This document shows positions 8,398-17,903 of a DNA stretch of 64,000 bases, in pieces. The stretch spans positions 1 through 64,000 of the forward strand of contig NZ_JANUCT010000007.1 of NCBI RefSeq assembly GCF_024808875.1, written 5' to 3'. The notes beneath the pieces were generated by a model. That model worked only from the letters and a program-made list of their open reading frames with translations. It did not search any database and was not told where the DNA came from. How positions within the stretch are numbered: position 1 is the stretch's first letter; the number at the start of each line of letters is the position of its first letter. This stretch comes from Methylohalomonas lacus (GTDB lineage Bacteria > Pseudomonadota > Gammaproteobacteria > Methylohalomonadales > Methylohalomonadaceae). The position numbers and the translations under genes were made by a program.

Positions 8398-10429
8398 AGC
8401 GGACAACACCGTTGCCGCCAGCGGCCGGACCGGCAAGCGTGTCGGGGCATACCTGCGTGGTCTGCACCTGCCGGCCAACAGCTACTGGCTGTGGCTGGCA
8501 CTGGCAACACTGCTGGCGGTGCTGCCACACAGCCGCCACGCGCCGATCTGGATCCCGGTCAGCTGCATCGTCCTGGTACTGAGCAAACTCGTACTGGTCT
8601 ACACCAACCGGCCACGACACAGCGGCTGGGCGCTGGCGATCATCCGCAATCTGCTGGCGCTGGGACTGGTCATGGGCGTCTACCTGAACTACGGCAGTCT
8701 GCTCGGCCGTGATGCCGGCGTCGGCCTGCTGATTGTGCTCAGCGGTTTCAAGTTTCTCGAGGCACGCCGCGACCGGGATCTGTACGTCAGCACCGCGCTC
8801 GGCTTCTTCCTGATCGTTACCAATTTCTTTTATTCGCAGACCATCGGCACCGCCGCCTACATGGCGCCGGTCGTGATCCTGCTGCTGGCGGCGCTGCTGG
8901 ATCTGAACGATCCGCAACAGGCCCTGTCGACGCCGCGCAAGCTACAACGCGCCGGCGCCATGCTGCTGCAAGCCGCGCCGCTGATGCTGATCCTGTTTTT
9001 CCTGTTTCCGCGCGTATCCGGGCCGCTGTGGGGGATCCCGGACGACGCCTTCTCCGGCCAGACCGGACTCGATGACATCATGGCACCGGGCAGCATCAGC
9101 CAACTCAGCGACTCCAACGAGGTTGCCTTCCGGGTCGAATTCGCAGGCGACCCGCCGCCGACCAACCAGCTTTACTGGCGCGGCCCGGTGCTCTGGGAGA
9201 CCGATGGCCGCGTCTGGCTGCAGGGCAAGCAACGCGACCGCGGTGACGTCAAGGCGACCGATTACAGTGACGGCATCGACTACACGCTGATGCTGGAGCC
9301 GCACAATCGCAAGTGGATCTATGCCCTGGAAATGCCGACCGAGGCGCCCGACGATACCGGCTTCAATCGCGACTACCAGCTGCTCGCCGAGGACAAAATC
9401 CGCAAGCGACGGCAATTCGAACTGACCGCCCATACCGACTACCGGCTGACCGGTGCCGACTCGATCGATTTCGAACGCGCGCTGGCATTGCCACCGGCCC
9501 AGCATCCGCGCACGGTGAAACTCGCCCAGGAATGGCGCGACCAGGGCCTGGAGTCGCGCGAAATCATCGACAAGGCACTGGCGATGTTCCACAACCAGAC
9601 GTTCTATTACACGGTAACCCCGCCGCTGCTCAGCGGTGACCCGGTGGATGAGTTTCTGTTCGAGACCCAGGAAGGTTTCTGCGAGCACTATGCCGCCGCG
9701 TTCACCGTACTGATGCGTGCCGCCGGCATCCCGACACGGATCGTTACCGGTTACCAGGGCGGCCGCCTGAATCCGGTCGGCGGCTATTATGCCGTCTATC
9801 AGCGCGATGCCCACGCCTGGACCGAGGTCTGGCTGAATGGCAGCTGGCAGCGCGTCGATCCGACCGCGGCCGTCTCGCCGGCACGTATTCGTGACGGCCT
9901 GGATGGCGCCCTGCCGGAGAGCGCCGATTCTGCCCTGGGCGTCAATCGCGATTCATGGATCGGGCAAACCCTGCAAAGCATTCGCGACAACTGGGACGCG
10001 CTGAACACGCAGTGGAATCAGTGGGTACTGGGCTACACGCAGTCGCGACAGCGCGATTTGCTGAACCGCATGGGCATCGATTACCGCAACTGGCAGGAAC
10101 TGGCGATATGGCTCGCGGCCATTGTCACAATCGCGATCACGACCATGGGACTGTGGCTGCTCGCCCGCCGACGCGACAACACCGACACGGCCCGGCGCCT
10201 GTACAACCGTTTCTGTCGCAAGCTGGCCCGTGCCGGTTTACCGCGCCGCAGCTATGAAGGACCGCGCGATTTTGCCGGCCGCGCTGCGCAACGCTTTGGC
10301 GCCCAGGCAAATGCCATCCACGCCATTACCGAACGTTATGTTGATATTCGCTATGCCAACAAGAGCACGGATGTCACCGGTCTGCGCCAGGCCATCCAGC
10401 GTTTCCGGCCGGGAAACGCTGGCCGTTAG
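8387..10429 (+). CDS. TgpA-like transmembrane transglutaminase
   Basis: A 680-residue protein: N-terminal DUF3488 region with five or six membrane helices (about 30-210), a periplasmic transglutaminase-like domain, a further helix near 575-595 and a DUF4129-like C-terminal tail. The Cys-His-Asp triad is visible as C432 in EGFCEHYAAAF, H476 in RDAHAWTEVW and D491 in RVDPTAAV. Pseudomonas TgpA, of the same architecture, is essential and thought to act in the envelope. It completes the usual moxR-DUF58-tgpA cluster. Confidence 0.92.
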   Translation: MVTEADNTVAASGRTGKRVGAYLRGLHLPANSYWLWLALATLLAVLPHSRHAPIWIPVSCIVLVLSKLVLVYTNRPRHSGWALAIIRNLLALGLVMGVYLNYGSLLGRDAGVGLLIVLSGFKFLEARRDRDLYVSTALGFFLIVTNFFYSQTIGTAAYMAPVVILLLAALLDLNDPQQALSTPRKLQRAGAMLLQAAPLMLILFFLFPRVSGPLWGIPDDAFSGQTGLDDIMAPGSISQLSDSNEVAFRVEFAGDPPPTNQLYWRGPVLWETDGRVWLQGKQRDRGDVKATDYSDGIDYTLMLEPHNRKWIYALEMPTEAPDDTGFNRDYQLLAEDKIRKRRQFELTAHTDYRLTGADSIDFERALALPPAQHPRTVKLAQEWRDQGLESREIIDKALAMFHNQTFYYTVTPPLLSGDPVDEFLFETQEGFCEHYAAAFTVLMRAAGIPTRIVTGYQGGRLNPVGGYYAVYQRDAHAWTEVWLNGSWQRVDPTAAVSPARIRDGLDGALPESADSALGVNRDSWIGQTLQSIRDNWDALNTQWNQWVLGYTQSRQRDLLNRMGIDYRNWQELAIWLAAIVTIAITTMGLWLLARRRDNTDTARRLYNRFCRKLARAGLPRRSYEGPRDFAGRAAQRFGAQANAIHAITERYVDIRYANKSTDVTGLRQAIQRFRPGNAGR

Positions 10430-10492
10430 TGCACTACTGTAAAACCCGCGGGCCCGTTCCTGTCACCCAGTAAAACCGGTCCTACACGGTAT

Positions 10493-10804
10493 TCAGTCGC
10501 GCCAGTAGTTGTTCGCTTCGGCAATCGTGCGAAAGTTGACCGCAACGACATGCGTAGCCGCGATGAGGCTGTCCGGATCATGGGCATAGGCCGGGCGCAG
10601 TTTCTTCAACACTTCGACATCCGGCTGGATGGTCTTGACGCTGGTCCGCGACATCTTCACGGCCAGCTCGAAGCCTTCTTCCGGCGTGGCCGTGATCAGG
10701 CTCGGCAACCAAGATGCTTCATCATCTGTGCCTGCTTCCTGGGCCTGCAGCACTGGTGCGAACAGCAACGTCACTATCAATAGCAGACTGCTTTTATACT
10801 TCAT
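10493..10804 (-). CDS. Small secreted protein of unknown function
   Basis: 103 residues with a clear signal peptide (MKYKSSLLLIVTLLFAPVLQAQ, cleavage after AQA/Q around residue 22). The mature part is about 80 residues, acidic at first, without cysteines or recognised motifs. It lies between tgpA (convergent) and hmp, whose stop codon is 62 bases upstream, so it might be cotranscribed with hmp. I do not recognise the family. Confidence 0.7.
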   Translation of the reverse strand: MKYKSSLLLIVTLLFAPVLQAQEAGTDDEASWLPSLITATPEEGFELAVKMSRTSVKTIQPDVEVLKKLRPAYAHDPDSLIAATHVVAVNFRTIAEANNYWRD

Positions 10805-10866
10805 AACAATACCCTCTTTCCGTGCCTGTTTGCTTTACAGAGTCGTGCCTGTGATCACCGGTTAAC

Positions 10867-12093
10867 TCAGGCTTCCAGCGCCTCGGCCGGGCCAAAGAAT
10901 TCGTAATGAATATCGTCGGCCGGCACCTGTTTGCCCCTGAGCAGCTTGTTGACGTGCTGGAGCATGGGCTTGGGACCGCAGAAGTAATATTTCGCCGACG
11001 CCCCCGCCTGCAGGTCGTCGAGCAGCTCGCCGTCGACAACACCTTCGCTGTCGAAGCGGCCCGCCGCGCGATCCTCGGGACGCGGATCACTGTAGCGTAC
11101 GTGCAGTTGCAGGTTGCTGTACTGCTCTTTCAGCAGGCGCAGTTCCTCGGCAAAAGCATGCACCGTCCCGTTGAGCGCGCCCTGGATGAAGACGATCGGC
11201 CGTGCTTTCGACGAGCGTTCCAGCGCCGAATGCAGCATCGACAGGATCGGCGTGATCCCCACACCACCGGCGATGAACACCAGCGGCCGGTTTTCCTCGC
11301 TTGGCAGATCCAGTCTGAACTCGCCGCACGGCGGTCCCAGTTCCAGGCTGTCGCCGGTCTGCAGATGATCGTGCAGATGATTCGAAACCGCCCCGGCCGG
11401 AGCGTCCGGTGCCGGCGCCGGCTCGCGCTTGACGCTGATGCGGTAGTACGGCGTGCCCGGTGCATTGGACAGACTGTAGTTGCGCATTGCGACCTGGCCG
11501 TCGGCAAGCGGCACCTTCACGGTAATGTACTGACCGGGTTCGTGCGCGGCCAACGGCTGGCCGTCGGCCGGCTCCAGATAGAACGAAACGATGTTGTCGC
11601 TGGCCGGTTCGCGCCGGGCAACCGTAAATTGCTTGAACCCCTGCCAGCCATAGCTTTTTTCCTGGGCGTCATAAATCTGCTGCTCGCGCTGGATGAAGAT
11701 ATCCGCCAGTACGCCATAGGCCTCGGCCCAGGCGTCGATGACCTCGTCGGTCGCGGCCTCGCCCATGACTTCACGAATGGCCGCCAGCAGGTTCTCGCCG
11801 ACGATCGGGTAATGTTCCGGCTTGATTTGCAGTGAGACGTGCTTTTGCGCGATGAGCTCCACCGCGTCGGCCAGCGCGGCCGGATTGTCGATGTTCTGGG
11901 CATAGGCACAGATCGCCCCGGCCAGGGCCCGCTGCTGGGTGCCGGCCTGCTGATGCGCCGGATTGAAGTACGGCTTCACCTCCGGGTTCTCGCGAAACAT
12001 GCGCGCGTAGAAATGGCGCGTCAGGGTCTCGCCGTTCGCCTGCAGGGCGGGGATGGTCTGTTTAACAACGGCAATGGTTTCCGGCTTGAGCAT
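10867..12093 (-). CDS. hmp: Flavohemoglobin, nitric oxide dioxygenase
   Basis: 408 residues (E. coli Hmp 396). Globin domain 1-140 with distal Tyr29 and proximal His85 at the same positions as in E. coli Hmp, then an FAD domain with RNYSLSN and an NAD(P)H domain with FIAGGVGITPI and FCGPKPM. It converts NO and O2 to nitrate in the cytoplasm using NAD(P)H. Strong Shine-Dalgarno CAGGAGAA. It is divergent from nsrR; a minus-strand promoter (TTGACT at 12179-12174, 17-base spacer, TAATAT at 12156-12151) is overlapped by a candidate NsrR operator. Confidence 0.96.
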   Translation of the reverse strand: MLKPETIAVVKQTIPALQANGETLTRHFYARMFRENPEVKPYFNPAHQQAGTQQRALAGAICAYAQNIDNPAALADAVELIAQKHVSLQIKPEHYPIVGENLLAAIREVMGEAATDEVIDAWAEAYGVLADIFIQREQQIYDAQEKSYGWQGFKQFTVARREPASDNIVSFYLEPADGQPLAAHEPGQYITVKVPLADGQVAMRNYSLSNAPGTPYYRISVKREPAPAPDAPAGAVSNHLHDHLQTGDSLELGPPCGEFRLDLPSEENRPLVFIAGGVGITPILSMLHSALERSSKARPIVFIQGALNGTVHAFAEELRLLKEQYSNLQLHVRYSDPRPEDRAAGRFDSEGVVDGELLDDLQAGASAKYYFCGPKPMLQHVNKLLRGKQVPADDIHYEFFGPAEALEA

Positions 12094-12122
12094 GCGTGTT
12101 CTCCTGTCTCCATGTTTAAATT

Positions 12123-12137
12123 GGTATCTTGCATACC
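12123..12137. promoter_or_regulatory. Candidate NsrR operator 1
   Basis: GGTAT-CTTGC-ATACC, a perfect 5-base dyad in the hmp/nsrR intergenic region. It shares the pattern RGTAT-N5-WTACC with three other sites in the window, all beside nitric-oxide genes. Confidence 0.5.
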
Positions 12138-12157
12138 TATTTTATTCGGTATATTAT
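12129..12157 (+). promoter_or_regulatory. Candidate nsrR promoter
   Basis: TTGCAT at 12129-12134, 17-base spacer, TATTAT at 12152-12157, reading toward nsrR. Both elements overlap the two dyad sites, consistent with autoregulation (inference). Confidence 0.5.
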
Positions 12158-12162
12158 TTACC
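12148..12162. promoter_or_regulatory. Candidate NsrR operator 2
   Basis: GGTAT-ATTAT-TTACC, 25 bases centre to centre from operator 1. It covers the -10 elements of both the hmp (TAATAT, minus strand) and nsrR (TATTAT, plus strand) promoters. Confidence 0.55.
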
Positions 12163-12185
12163 TGTTTCCTTGGAGTCAAGTTCTT

Positions 12186-12617
12186 ATGCAGCTGACCACG
12201 CACACCGACTACTCGCTGCGCCTGCTGATCTATCTGGGGATCCATACCGGCGACGGGCCGGCGACGGTGCATGATGCGGCGACCCGCTACCGCATCTCCG
12301 CCAACCACCTCGCCAAGGTGGCACAGACACTGGTGCAACTCGGCTATATTCACAGCCACCGTGGCCGCGGTGGCGGCCTGGAACTGGCATGGCCGGCAGA
12401 CAAGATCAATATCGGCGCGGTGGTCCGGCAAACGGAGAACCTGCAGCTGCTGGAGTGCTTCGGCCCGAACTCGACCTGCCCCATCGACCCGGCGTGTCAT
12501 CTCAAGGGCGTACTCGGCAAAGCGCAACAGGCCTTCCTCGAGGTGCTCGATGGCTACTGCCTGAGCGACCTGATCACCAACAAGGGCAAGCTGCGCAAAC
12601 TGCTCGACGTCGCCTGA
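12186..12617 (+). CDS. nsrR: Rrf2-family NO-sensing repressor NsrR
   Basis: 143 residues from ATG 12186 (Shine-Dalgarno TTGGAG ten bases upstream). N-terminal winged helix (about 5-60) and three cysteines C91, C98 and C104 in ECFGPNSTC..PAC, the spacing expected for the [Fe-S] cluster of NsrR (one residue longer in the first gap than E. coli). The cluster is destroyed by NO, releasing repression. Divergence from hmp supports NsrR rather than IscR, RirA or a nitrite sensor. It heads a probable operon with the yeaO-like and panE-like genes. Confidence 0.88.
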   Translation: MQLTTHTDYSLRLLIYLGIHTGDGPATVHDAATRYRISANHLAKVAQTLVQLGYIHSHRGRGGGLELAWPADKINIGAVVRQTENLQLLECFGPNSTCPIDPACHLKGVLGKAQQAFLEVLDGYCLSDLITNKGKLRKLLDVA

Positions 12618-12632
12618 CGGGGATTGCCGCTG

Positions 12633-13001
12633 TTGAGTACCCGCATCGCCAGCAAGCGCATCTATGCACCGAGCGAGCCCGGCGATGGCTGCCGCGTACT
12701 GGTGGATCGGATTTGGCCGCGTGGCGTGCGCAAGGCCGACGCCGCCATCGATCACTGGCTCAAGGACGTCGCACCGAGCAAAACGCTGCGCCAGTGGTTC
12801 GGCCACGACCCGGAACGCTTTGCCGAATTCCGGCGCCGCTATCAAACCGAACTCGACAACAACCGTGACGCGGTCGATGAACTGATCGATCTGGCTCGCC
12901 AGAACAGCGCGCTGACGCTGATCTACGCCGCCAGAGACAGCGAACACAATCACGCGGTCGTGCTGGCCGACTACCTGCAGCAACAACTGGAATCATCGTG
13001 A
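12633..13001 (+). CDS. DUF488 family protein (YeaO-like)
   Basis: About 122 residues. TTG 12633 is chosen because ACGGGGA lies nine bases before it; TTG 12624 is in frame but too close to that sequence. The protein matches E. coli YeaO by eye: KRIYAPSEPGDGCRVLVDRIWPRG, split as KRIYAPSE and VLVDRIWPRGVRKAD, and LTLIYAARDSEHNHAVVLADYL. The family has no firmly assigned biochemical function. It follows nsrR by 15 bases and shares one base with the next gene. Confidence 0.82.
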   Translation: MSTRIASKRIYAPSEPGDGCRVLVDRIWPRGVRKADAAIDHWLKDVAPSKTLRQWFGHDPERFAEFRRRYQTELDNNRDAVDELIDLARQNSALTLIYAARDSEHNHAVVLADYLQQQLESS

Positions 13002-14005
13002 TGTCCGTGAATGAACCCAGCTCGCCCGTCTGCTACGCCGCTGAAACGGATTGGCAGACGACACCGGAAAACCTGCGCATTCTGGTACTCGGTATGGGCG
13101 CCATCGGCGGCTATGTCGGTGGCCGACTCGCCGAAGCCGGCGCCGACGTGACCTTCCTGGTCCGCGAACGGCGCCTGCACGCGGCGGCGAAGCAATGGCT
13201 GATCGCGCGCAGTCCACTGGGCGACCTGTGTCTGCAACCGCGCCGGGTCGGCGCCGGCGATCCGGGCAGCGGCTACGATCTGGTGATACTGGCATGCAAG
13301 GCCTACGACCTGGACAGTGCCATCGACGCCATAGCACCAGTTGTCGATGACGACACGACGATCCTGCCGTTGCTGAACGGACTCGTGCATCTGGACGCGC
13401 TCGATGCACGCTTCAGCCGACGCCAGGTCATGGCCGGATTTGCCCACATGGCACTGGAGCAGCGCAGCGATGGCGTCATTCATCACCTGAACGATTTTCA
13501 TCGTGTCGTGTACGGCACCCGCCATGCCTCACAGAAAGCCCACGCGCGGCGCCTCGCGGCGTTGGGTGACAAGGCAAACCTGGATAGCCGCTGGGCCGAG
13601 CCGATTGAACAGCCGCTGTGGGACAAGTTCGTCTTCCTGGCGACACTGGCCGGCGCCACCTGCCTGTTTCGCGCCACGCTGGGCGAGATACTGCACACCC
13701 GGTCCGGCGAACGCTTCATACTGGACCTGCTGCAGGAATGCACGGCGGTGGCCAGCGCCAGCGGCCAGCCACCGACGGCGGAGACACTGGCAGATTACCG
13801 CGAGCTTCTTACCGATCACACGGCGGCCTATACGGCCTCGATGTTGCGCCACATGCAACGCGATGCGCCCACCGAGGCCGAGCACATCCTCGGTGACATG
13901 CTCCGGCGTGCAGACGCCCAGGGCATCGAGGCCAGCGCACTGGCGCTCGCCTATTCCAACCTGCAGGCCTACGAGCACCGGCTCCAGGGCAAAGCCGTCG
14001 GCTAA
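13001..14005 (+). CDS. Ketopantoate reductase family (PanE/ApbA-like)
   Basis: 334 residues; the ATG at 13001 overlaps the preceding stop codon by one base. After a 25-residue extension the Rossmann motif LGMGAIGGYVGG binds NADP. The C-terminal ketopantoate reductase domain carries LWDKFVFLATLAG, where classical PanE has a Lys followed by conserved Asn residues; the Asn residues are absent, so this may be a paralogue acting on another 2-oxo acid rather than the pantothenate enzyme. The gene is coupled to nsrR and yeaO. Confidence 0.78.
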   Translation: MSVNEPSSPVCYAAETDWQTTPENLRILVLGMGAIGGYVGGRLAEAGADVTFLVRERRLHAAAKQWLIARSPLGDLCLQPRRVGAGDPGSGYDLVILACKAYDLDSAIDAIAPVVDDDTTILPLLNGLVHLDALDARFSRRQVMAGFAHMALEQRSDGVIHHLNDFHRVVYGTRHASQKAHARRLAALGDKANLDSRWAEPIEQPLWDKFVFLATLAGATCLFRATLGEILHTRSGERFILDLLQECTAVASASGQPPTAETLADYRELLTDHTAAYTASMLRHMQRDAPTEAEHILGDMLRRADAQGIEASALALAYSNLQAYEHRLQGKAVG

Positions 14006-14367
14006 ACCGAAAGCGCTGTGAAACGTGACGGGGACAGCTGTCGGTTCTGCAACCTGTAACCCGCCATGCAGCAGCCTGTCCTGACGGCAATTCGCAAGGC
14101 CGGATGGCTATATCTTATAGTTATAAAGTCTATTTAAAATACTTTTAAGTCAAAAAAAGAATTAATATTCTTTAGTCCAATAAACTGTCTCACACTCTAT
14201 TAATCTGGAACACGCTCAAGCCCCATCTGTGTATCACCCGTCAGCCCGATTAGCGGGCATCGCCGGCAGTGCCGGCGCCGCGCCCCGGGCCATATTGGTT
14301 CGGGGCGCGGCGCTATGCATCATTCACATTGCACGATGGAGCAGCCAGACAACCTGTTTTGAATACC
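14006..14367 (+). promoter_or_regulatory. cysJ upstream region with three consecutive hairpins
   Basis: No gene is recognised in these 362 bases. An AT-rich section (14105-14215) could hold the promoter and CysB sites. It is followed by three GC hairpins: GCCCG-ATTAG-CGGGC at 14244-14258, GCCGGC-AGT-GCCGGC at 14262-14276, and a perfect 13-base-pair stem GCGCCGCGCCCCG (14275-14287) with CGGGGCGCGGCGC (14301-14313). No T-run follows, so it is not a simple terminator. The coding start is 55 bases downstream. Confidence 0.5.
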
Positions 14368-16158
14368 ATGAACGGAGCCAAACTCGAACCCGGAACCAGC
14401 CCGCTGACGGCAGAGCAGCTGCAGCAGCTCAACCACCTGGTGCAGACGCTGTCGCCGCAACAGGCGGCCTGGGTCAGCGGCTATCTTGCCGGCCTGCAGC
14501 AGTCCGGCAGCGGCGCCGCGGATACAGCGGCGGCAAACGCGCCGACGTTGACCGTGCTGTATGGCTCCGAAACCGGCAATAGCGAAGAGGTCGCCCGGCA
14601 GCTCGGCGAGCGCGCCACCGCCCAGGGCTTCGCGGTACAAATTGCGGACATGGCCGAATACAAGCACAACCGCCTGCGCCAGGAAAAGCACCTGCTGGCC
14701 ATCGTCAGCACTCACGGCGAGGGCGATCCGCCGGAACCGGCGCAGGAGTTCTTCGAATTCCTGTCCAGCAAGAAGGCACCCCGGCTCGACGGCCTGCAGT
14801 TTTCCGTTCTCGCGCTGGGCGACGCCAGCTACGAACATTACTGCCAGGCCGGCAAGGATCTCGACAGCCGCCTTGAGGCGCTCGGCGGCCAGCGGCTGCA
14901 GCCGCGGGTCGATTGCGATGTCGACTACGACGATCCGGCCGAAAACTGGATAAACGGTGCGCTGGAGACGCTGGGCGAGGTCAGCGGCGAGCCGGCGCCG
15001 GCCGCCACCGAGGCCGCCGGCACGCCATCGGTGCTGTACACGCGCAAGAATCCCTACCCGGCTGCGGTGCTGGAGAACATCGTGCTCAGCGGCCGCGGTT
15101 CCGCCAAGGAGGTGCGCCACGTCGAACTGTCGCTGGCCGACTCCGGCCTGAAGTGGGAGCCGGGCGATGCCCTCGGCATTGTGCCGGTCAATGATCCTGA
15201 ACTGGTCGACGCGTTACTGGCCGCGCTGGCGTTCGACGCCGAAACCCCGGTAACAAGTCCCCGCGACGAACAGGTGCCGCTGCGCCAGGCATTGCTGAAC
15301 GACTGTGAACTGACCACGCTGACGCGCCCGCTGATCGAGCAGCACGCCGAACTGGCGGCGACCGACGAACTGAAGACGCTGCTCGGCGACGACCAGCGCG
15401 AGGCACTGAAGCAGTACATGTATGGCCACCAGCTGATCGACCTGGTGCGCGACTATCCGCCGGCGAAGGCCAGTGCCCAGGACTTCGTCAGCATCCTGCG
15501 GCGCCTGCCGCCGCGGCTGTATTCCATCGCCTCGAGCTGGCGCGCCAATCCCGACGAGGTACACCTGACCGTGGATACGGTGCGCTTTGAGGTCAACGGC
15601 GAGTACCGCCACGGCGTGACCTCGACCCTGCTCGCCGATCGCCTGGCCGAGGACGATACGGTCAGCGTCTATATCGATCACAACAAGAACTTCAAGCTGC
15701 CCACCGATCCCGACACCCCGATCATCATGATTGGACCGGGGACCGGCGTCGCGCCGTTTCGTGCCTTCCTGCAGGAGCGTGAGGAAGCAGGCGCGAGCGG
15801 CAGGAACTGGCTGTTTTTCGGCGACCAGCACTTCCGCTGCGATTTCCTCTACCAGACCGAATGGCTGCGCTGGCGGCGCGCCGGCCTGCTGAACCGCATC
15901 GATGTCGCCTTTTCCCGCGATCAGGCGGACAAGATCTACGTCCAGCATCGGCTGCGCGAACAGGCGCGCGACGTGTATGACTGGATCGAGGCCGGTGCAC
16001 ACGTCTATGTTTGCGGCGACGCCGAGCGCATGGCGCCCGACGTTCACCAGGCGCTTGTCGATATTATCAGTGAGCAGGGCGGTCTCGAGTCGACCCAGGC
16101 CGAAGGCTATCTCAAGCAACTGCAAAAGAATCGCCGCTACCAGCGCGATGTCTACTGA
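14368..16158 (+). CDS. cysJ: Sulfite reductase (NADPH) flavoprotein alpha subunit
   Basis: 596 residues from ATG 14368 (E. coli CysJ 599); the upstream GTG at 14269 lies inside a hairpin and is rejected. N-terminal segment PLTAEQLQQLNHLVQTLSPQ.. resembles CysJ. Flavodoxin domain with LYGSETGNSEEVA (about 68-80), FAD domain with PPRLYSIASS, and NADPH domain with MIGPGTGVAPFRAFLQER. It passes electrons from NADPH through FAD and FMN to CysI for assimilatory reduction of sulfite to sulfide in the cytoplasm. cysI follows after eight bases. Confidence 0.95.
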   Translation: MNGAKLEPGTSPLTAEQLQQLNHLVQTLSPQQAAWVSGYLAGLQQSGSGAADTAAANAPTLTVLYGSETGNSEEVARQLGERATAQGFAVQIADMAEYKHNRLRQEKHLLAIVSTHGEGDPPEPAQEFFEFLSSKKAPRLDGLQFSVLALGDASYEHYCQAGKDLDSRLEALGGQRLQPRVDCDVDYDDPAENWINGALETLGEVSGEPAPAATEAAGTPSVLYTRKNPYPAAVLENIVLSGRGSAKEVRHVELSLADSGLKWEPGDALGIVPVNDPELVDALLAALAFDAETPVTSPRDEQVPLRQALLNDCELTTLTRPLIEQHAELAATDELKTLLGDDQREALKQYMYGHQLIDLVRDYPPAKASAQDFVSILRRLPPRLYSIASSWRANPDEVHLTVDTVRFEVNGEYRHGVTSTLLADRLAEDDTVSVYIDHNKNFKLPTDPDTPIIMIGPGTGVAPFRAFLQEREEAGASGRNWLFFGDQHFRCDFLYQTEWLRWRRAGLLNRIDVAFSRDQADKIYVQHRLREQARDVYDWIEAGAHVYVCGDAERMAPDVHQALVDIISEQGGLESTQAEGYLKQLQKNRRYQRDVY

Positions 16159-16166
16159 GGTGCAAC

Positions 16167-17882
16167 ATGGTTGAACTGAAACCCGAACATTCCCCCGTCG
16201 AGCACATCAAGGCGAACAGCAACCGCCTGCGCGGCAGCATCGCCGAAGGTTTGCTGGACAAGGCCAGCGGCGCGATCGCCGATGACGACACCCAGCTGAC
16301 CAAGTTCCACGGCATCTACCAGCAGGATGACCGGCGCCTGCGCGATGAGCGCCGGCACCAGAAACTGGAACCCTATTACCAGTTCATGATTCGCCTGCGG
16401 TTGCCCGGCGGCGTGCTCAGCCCGCAGGAGTGGCTGGCACTCGACGATCTGGCGCACCGCCACGGCAACGCCACGCTGCGCCTGACCACGCGCCAGACCT
16501 TCCAGTTTCACGGTGTCCTGAAGGAACACCTGAAGCCGCTCATGCAGGGTATCAACGCCGCCGGCCTGGACACGCGCGGCGGCTGCGGCGACGTCAACCG
16601 CAATGTCATCGCCAACACCAACCCGCACCGCTCGGCGCTGCACGCCGAGGTTCACGATTACACCCGTTCGCTCAGCGAGCGGCTGTTGTGGCACTCGCGC
16701 GCCTACGAGGAACTGTGGCTGGACGCCGCGCCGAACGAGGCACCCGAGTACGAGCCGCTGTACGGCGAAACCTACATGCCGCGCAAGTTCAAGATCGCGA
16801 TCGCGGTGCCGCCGGAAAACGACTGCGACGTGTTCGCCAACGACATCGGCCTGATCGGCATCGCTGACGATGACGGCGGCCTGGCCGGTTTCAACGTCGC
16901 CGTCGGCGGCGGTTTCGGCATGACCTACGGCGAGCCGGAAACCTACCCGCGACTGGGTTCGGTCATCGGCTACATCGACAAGCAATACGTCGTCGACGTG
17001 GCTGAGCAGATCGTCGCCATCCAGCGTGACTTCGGCGATCGCGTCGAGCGCAAACATGCGCGGCTCAAGTACACCATCGACGATCGCGGCCTCGACTGGT
17101 TCCGCGACACCCTTGCCGAACGCCTCGGCTACCCGCTGGCAGCGGCGCAGCCTTACGAATTCAAGCACAATGGCGATCGGTACGGCTGGATTGAGGGAAC
17201 GGACGGCCATTACCACCTGACGCTGTTCATCGCCGCCGGCCGTATTGCCGACTTCGACGACTACGCGCTGATGAGCGGCGTGCGTGAACTCGCGTCGATC
17301 CATCACGGCGAAATCCGCCTGACCGGCAATCAGAACCTGATCTTCGCCAACGTGCCGGCTACTGAACGCGAGCGTTTTGACGCCGTCATCGAACGCTACG
17401 GTCTCGATGCCGGCCAGCGCAGCAGTGCATTGCGGCGCGCCTCCATGGCCTGCGTCGCCTTTCCCACTTGCGGCCTGGCCATGGCCGAGGCGGAACGCTA
17501 TATACCGGCATTCATCGACAAACTGGAAGCAATCATGAAAGCGGCCGGGCTGGGCGACGACGAACGCATTACCGTGCGCATGACCGGCTGTCCGAACGGC
17601 TGCGCGCGGCCGTACCTGGCCGAGATCGCACTGACCGGGCGGGCGCTGGGCAAGTACAACGTCTACCTCGGCGGCAACCCCAGCGGCGAACGCCTCAACA
17701 AGCTGTACCGGGAAAATATCGGTGAAGAGGAAATCCTGGAGACGCTAGAGCCGCTGATCCAGCGTTATGCCAGCGAACGCAACGCCGGTGAAGCGTTTGG
17801 CGACTTCGTAATCCGCGCCGGTATCATCGCCGCGACGCGTGAAGGCCGCGACTTTCACGAGCAGACGCCGAGCCACACCTGA
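16167..17882 (+). CDS. cysI: Sulfite reductase haemoprotein beta subunit
   Basis: 571 residues (E. coli CysI 570), Shine-Dalgarno GAGGTG. The sirohaem/[4Fe-4S] cysteines are visible in ACVAFPTCGLAMAEAER and TGCPNGCARPYLAE, and the substrate-site arginines lie in LRLTTRQTFQFHG. It performs the six-electron reduction of sulfite. The pair cysJI without cysH here is common; cysI ends 21 bases from the convergent membrane-protein gene. Confidence 0.96.
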   Translation: MVELKPEHSPVEHIKANSNRLRGSIAEGLLDKASGAIADDDTQLTKFHGIYQQDDRRLRDERRHQKLEPYYQFMIRLRLPGGVLSPQEWLALDDLAHRHGNATLRLTTRQTFQFHGVLKEHLKPLMQGINAAGLDTRGGCGDVNRNVIANTNPHRSALHAEVHDYTRSLSERLLWHSRAYEELWLDAAPNEAPEYEPLYGETYMPRKFKIAIAVPPENDCDVFANDIGLIGIADDDGGLAGFNVAVGGGFGMTYGEPETYPRLGSVIGYIDKQYVVDVAEQIVAIQRDFGDRVERKHARLKYTIDDRGLDWFRDTLAERLGYPLAAAQPYEFKHNGDRYGWIEGTDGHYHLTLFIAAGRIADFDDYALMSGVRELASIHHGEIRLTGNQNLIFANVPATERERFDAVIERYGLDAGQRSSALRRASMACVAFPTCGLAMAEAERYIPAFIDKLEAIMKAAGLGDDERITVRMTGCPNGCARPYLAEIALTGRALGKYNVYLGGNPSGERLNKLYRENIGEEEILETLEPLIQRYASERNAGEAFGDFVIRAGIIAATREGRDFHEQTPSHT

Positions 17883-17903
17883 AGCGACTGATGGCACTGC
17901 GGT

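Noticed and set aside
14065-14133. 22-codon frame in the cysJ upstream region
   Set aside because: No Shine-Dalgarno and no recognisable motif; the region is more likely regulatory.
14120-14145. AT-rich CTATTTAAAATAC resembling the enteric NsrR site
   Set aside because: Only the central ATTTAAAAT agrees well and it precedes sulfite reductase, not NO genes; the region is simply AT-rich.
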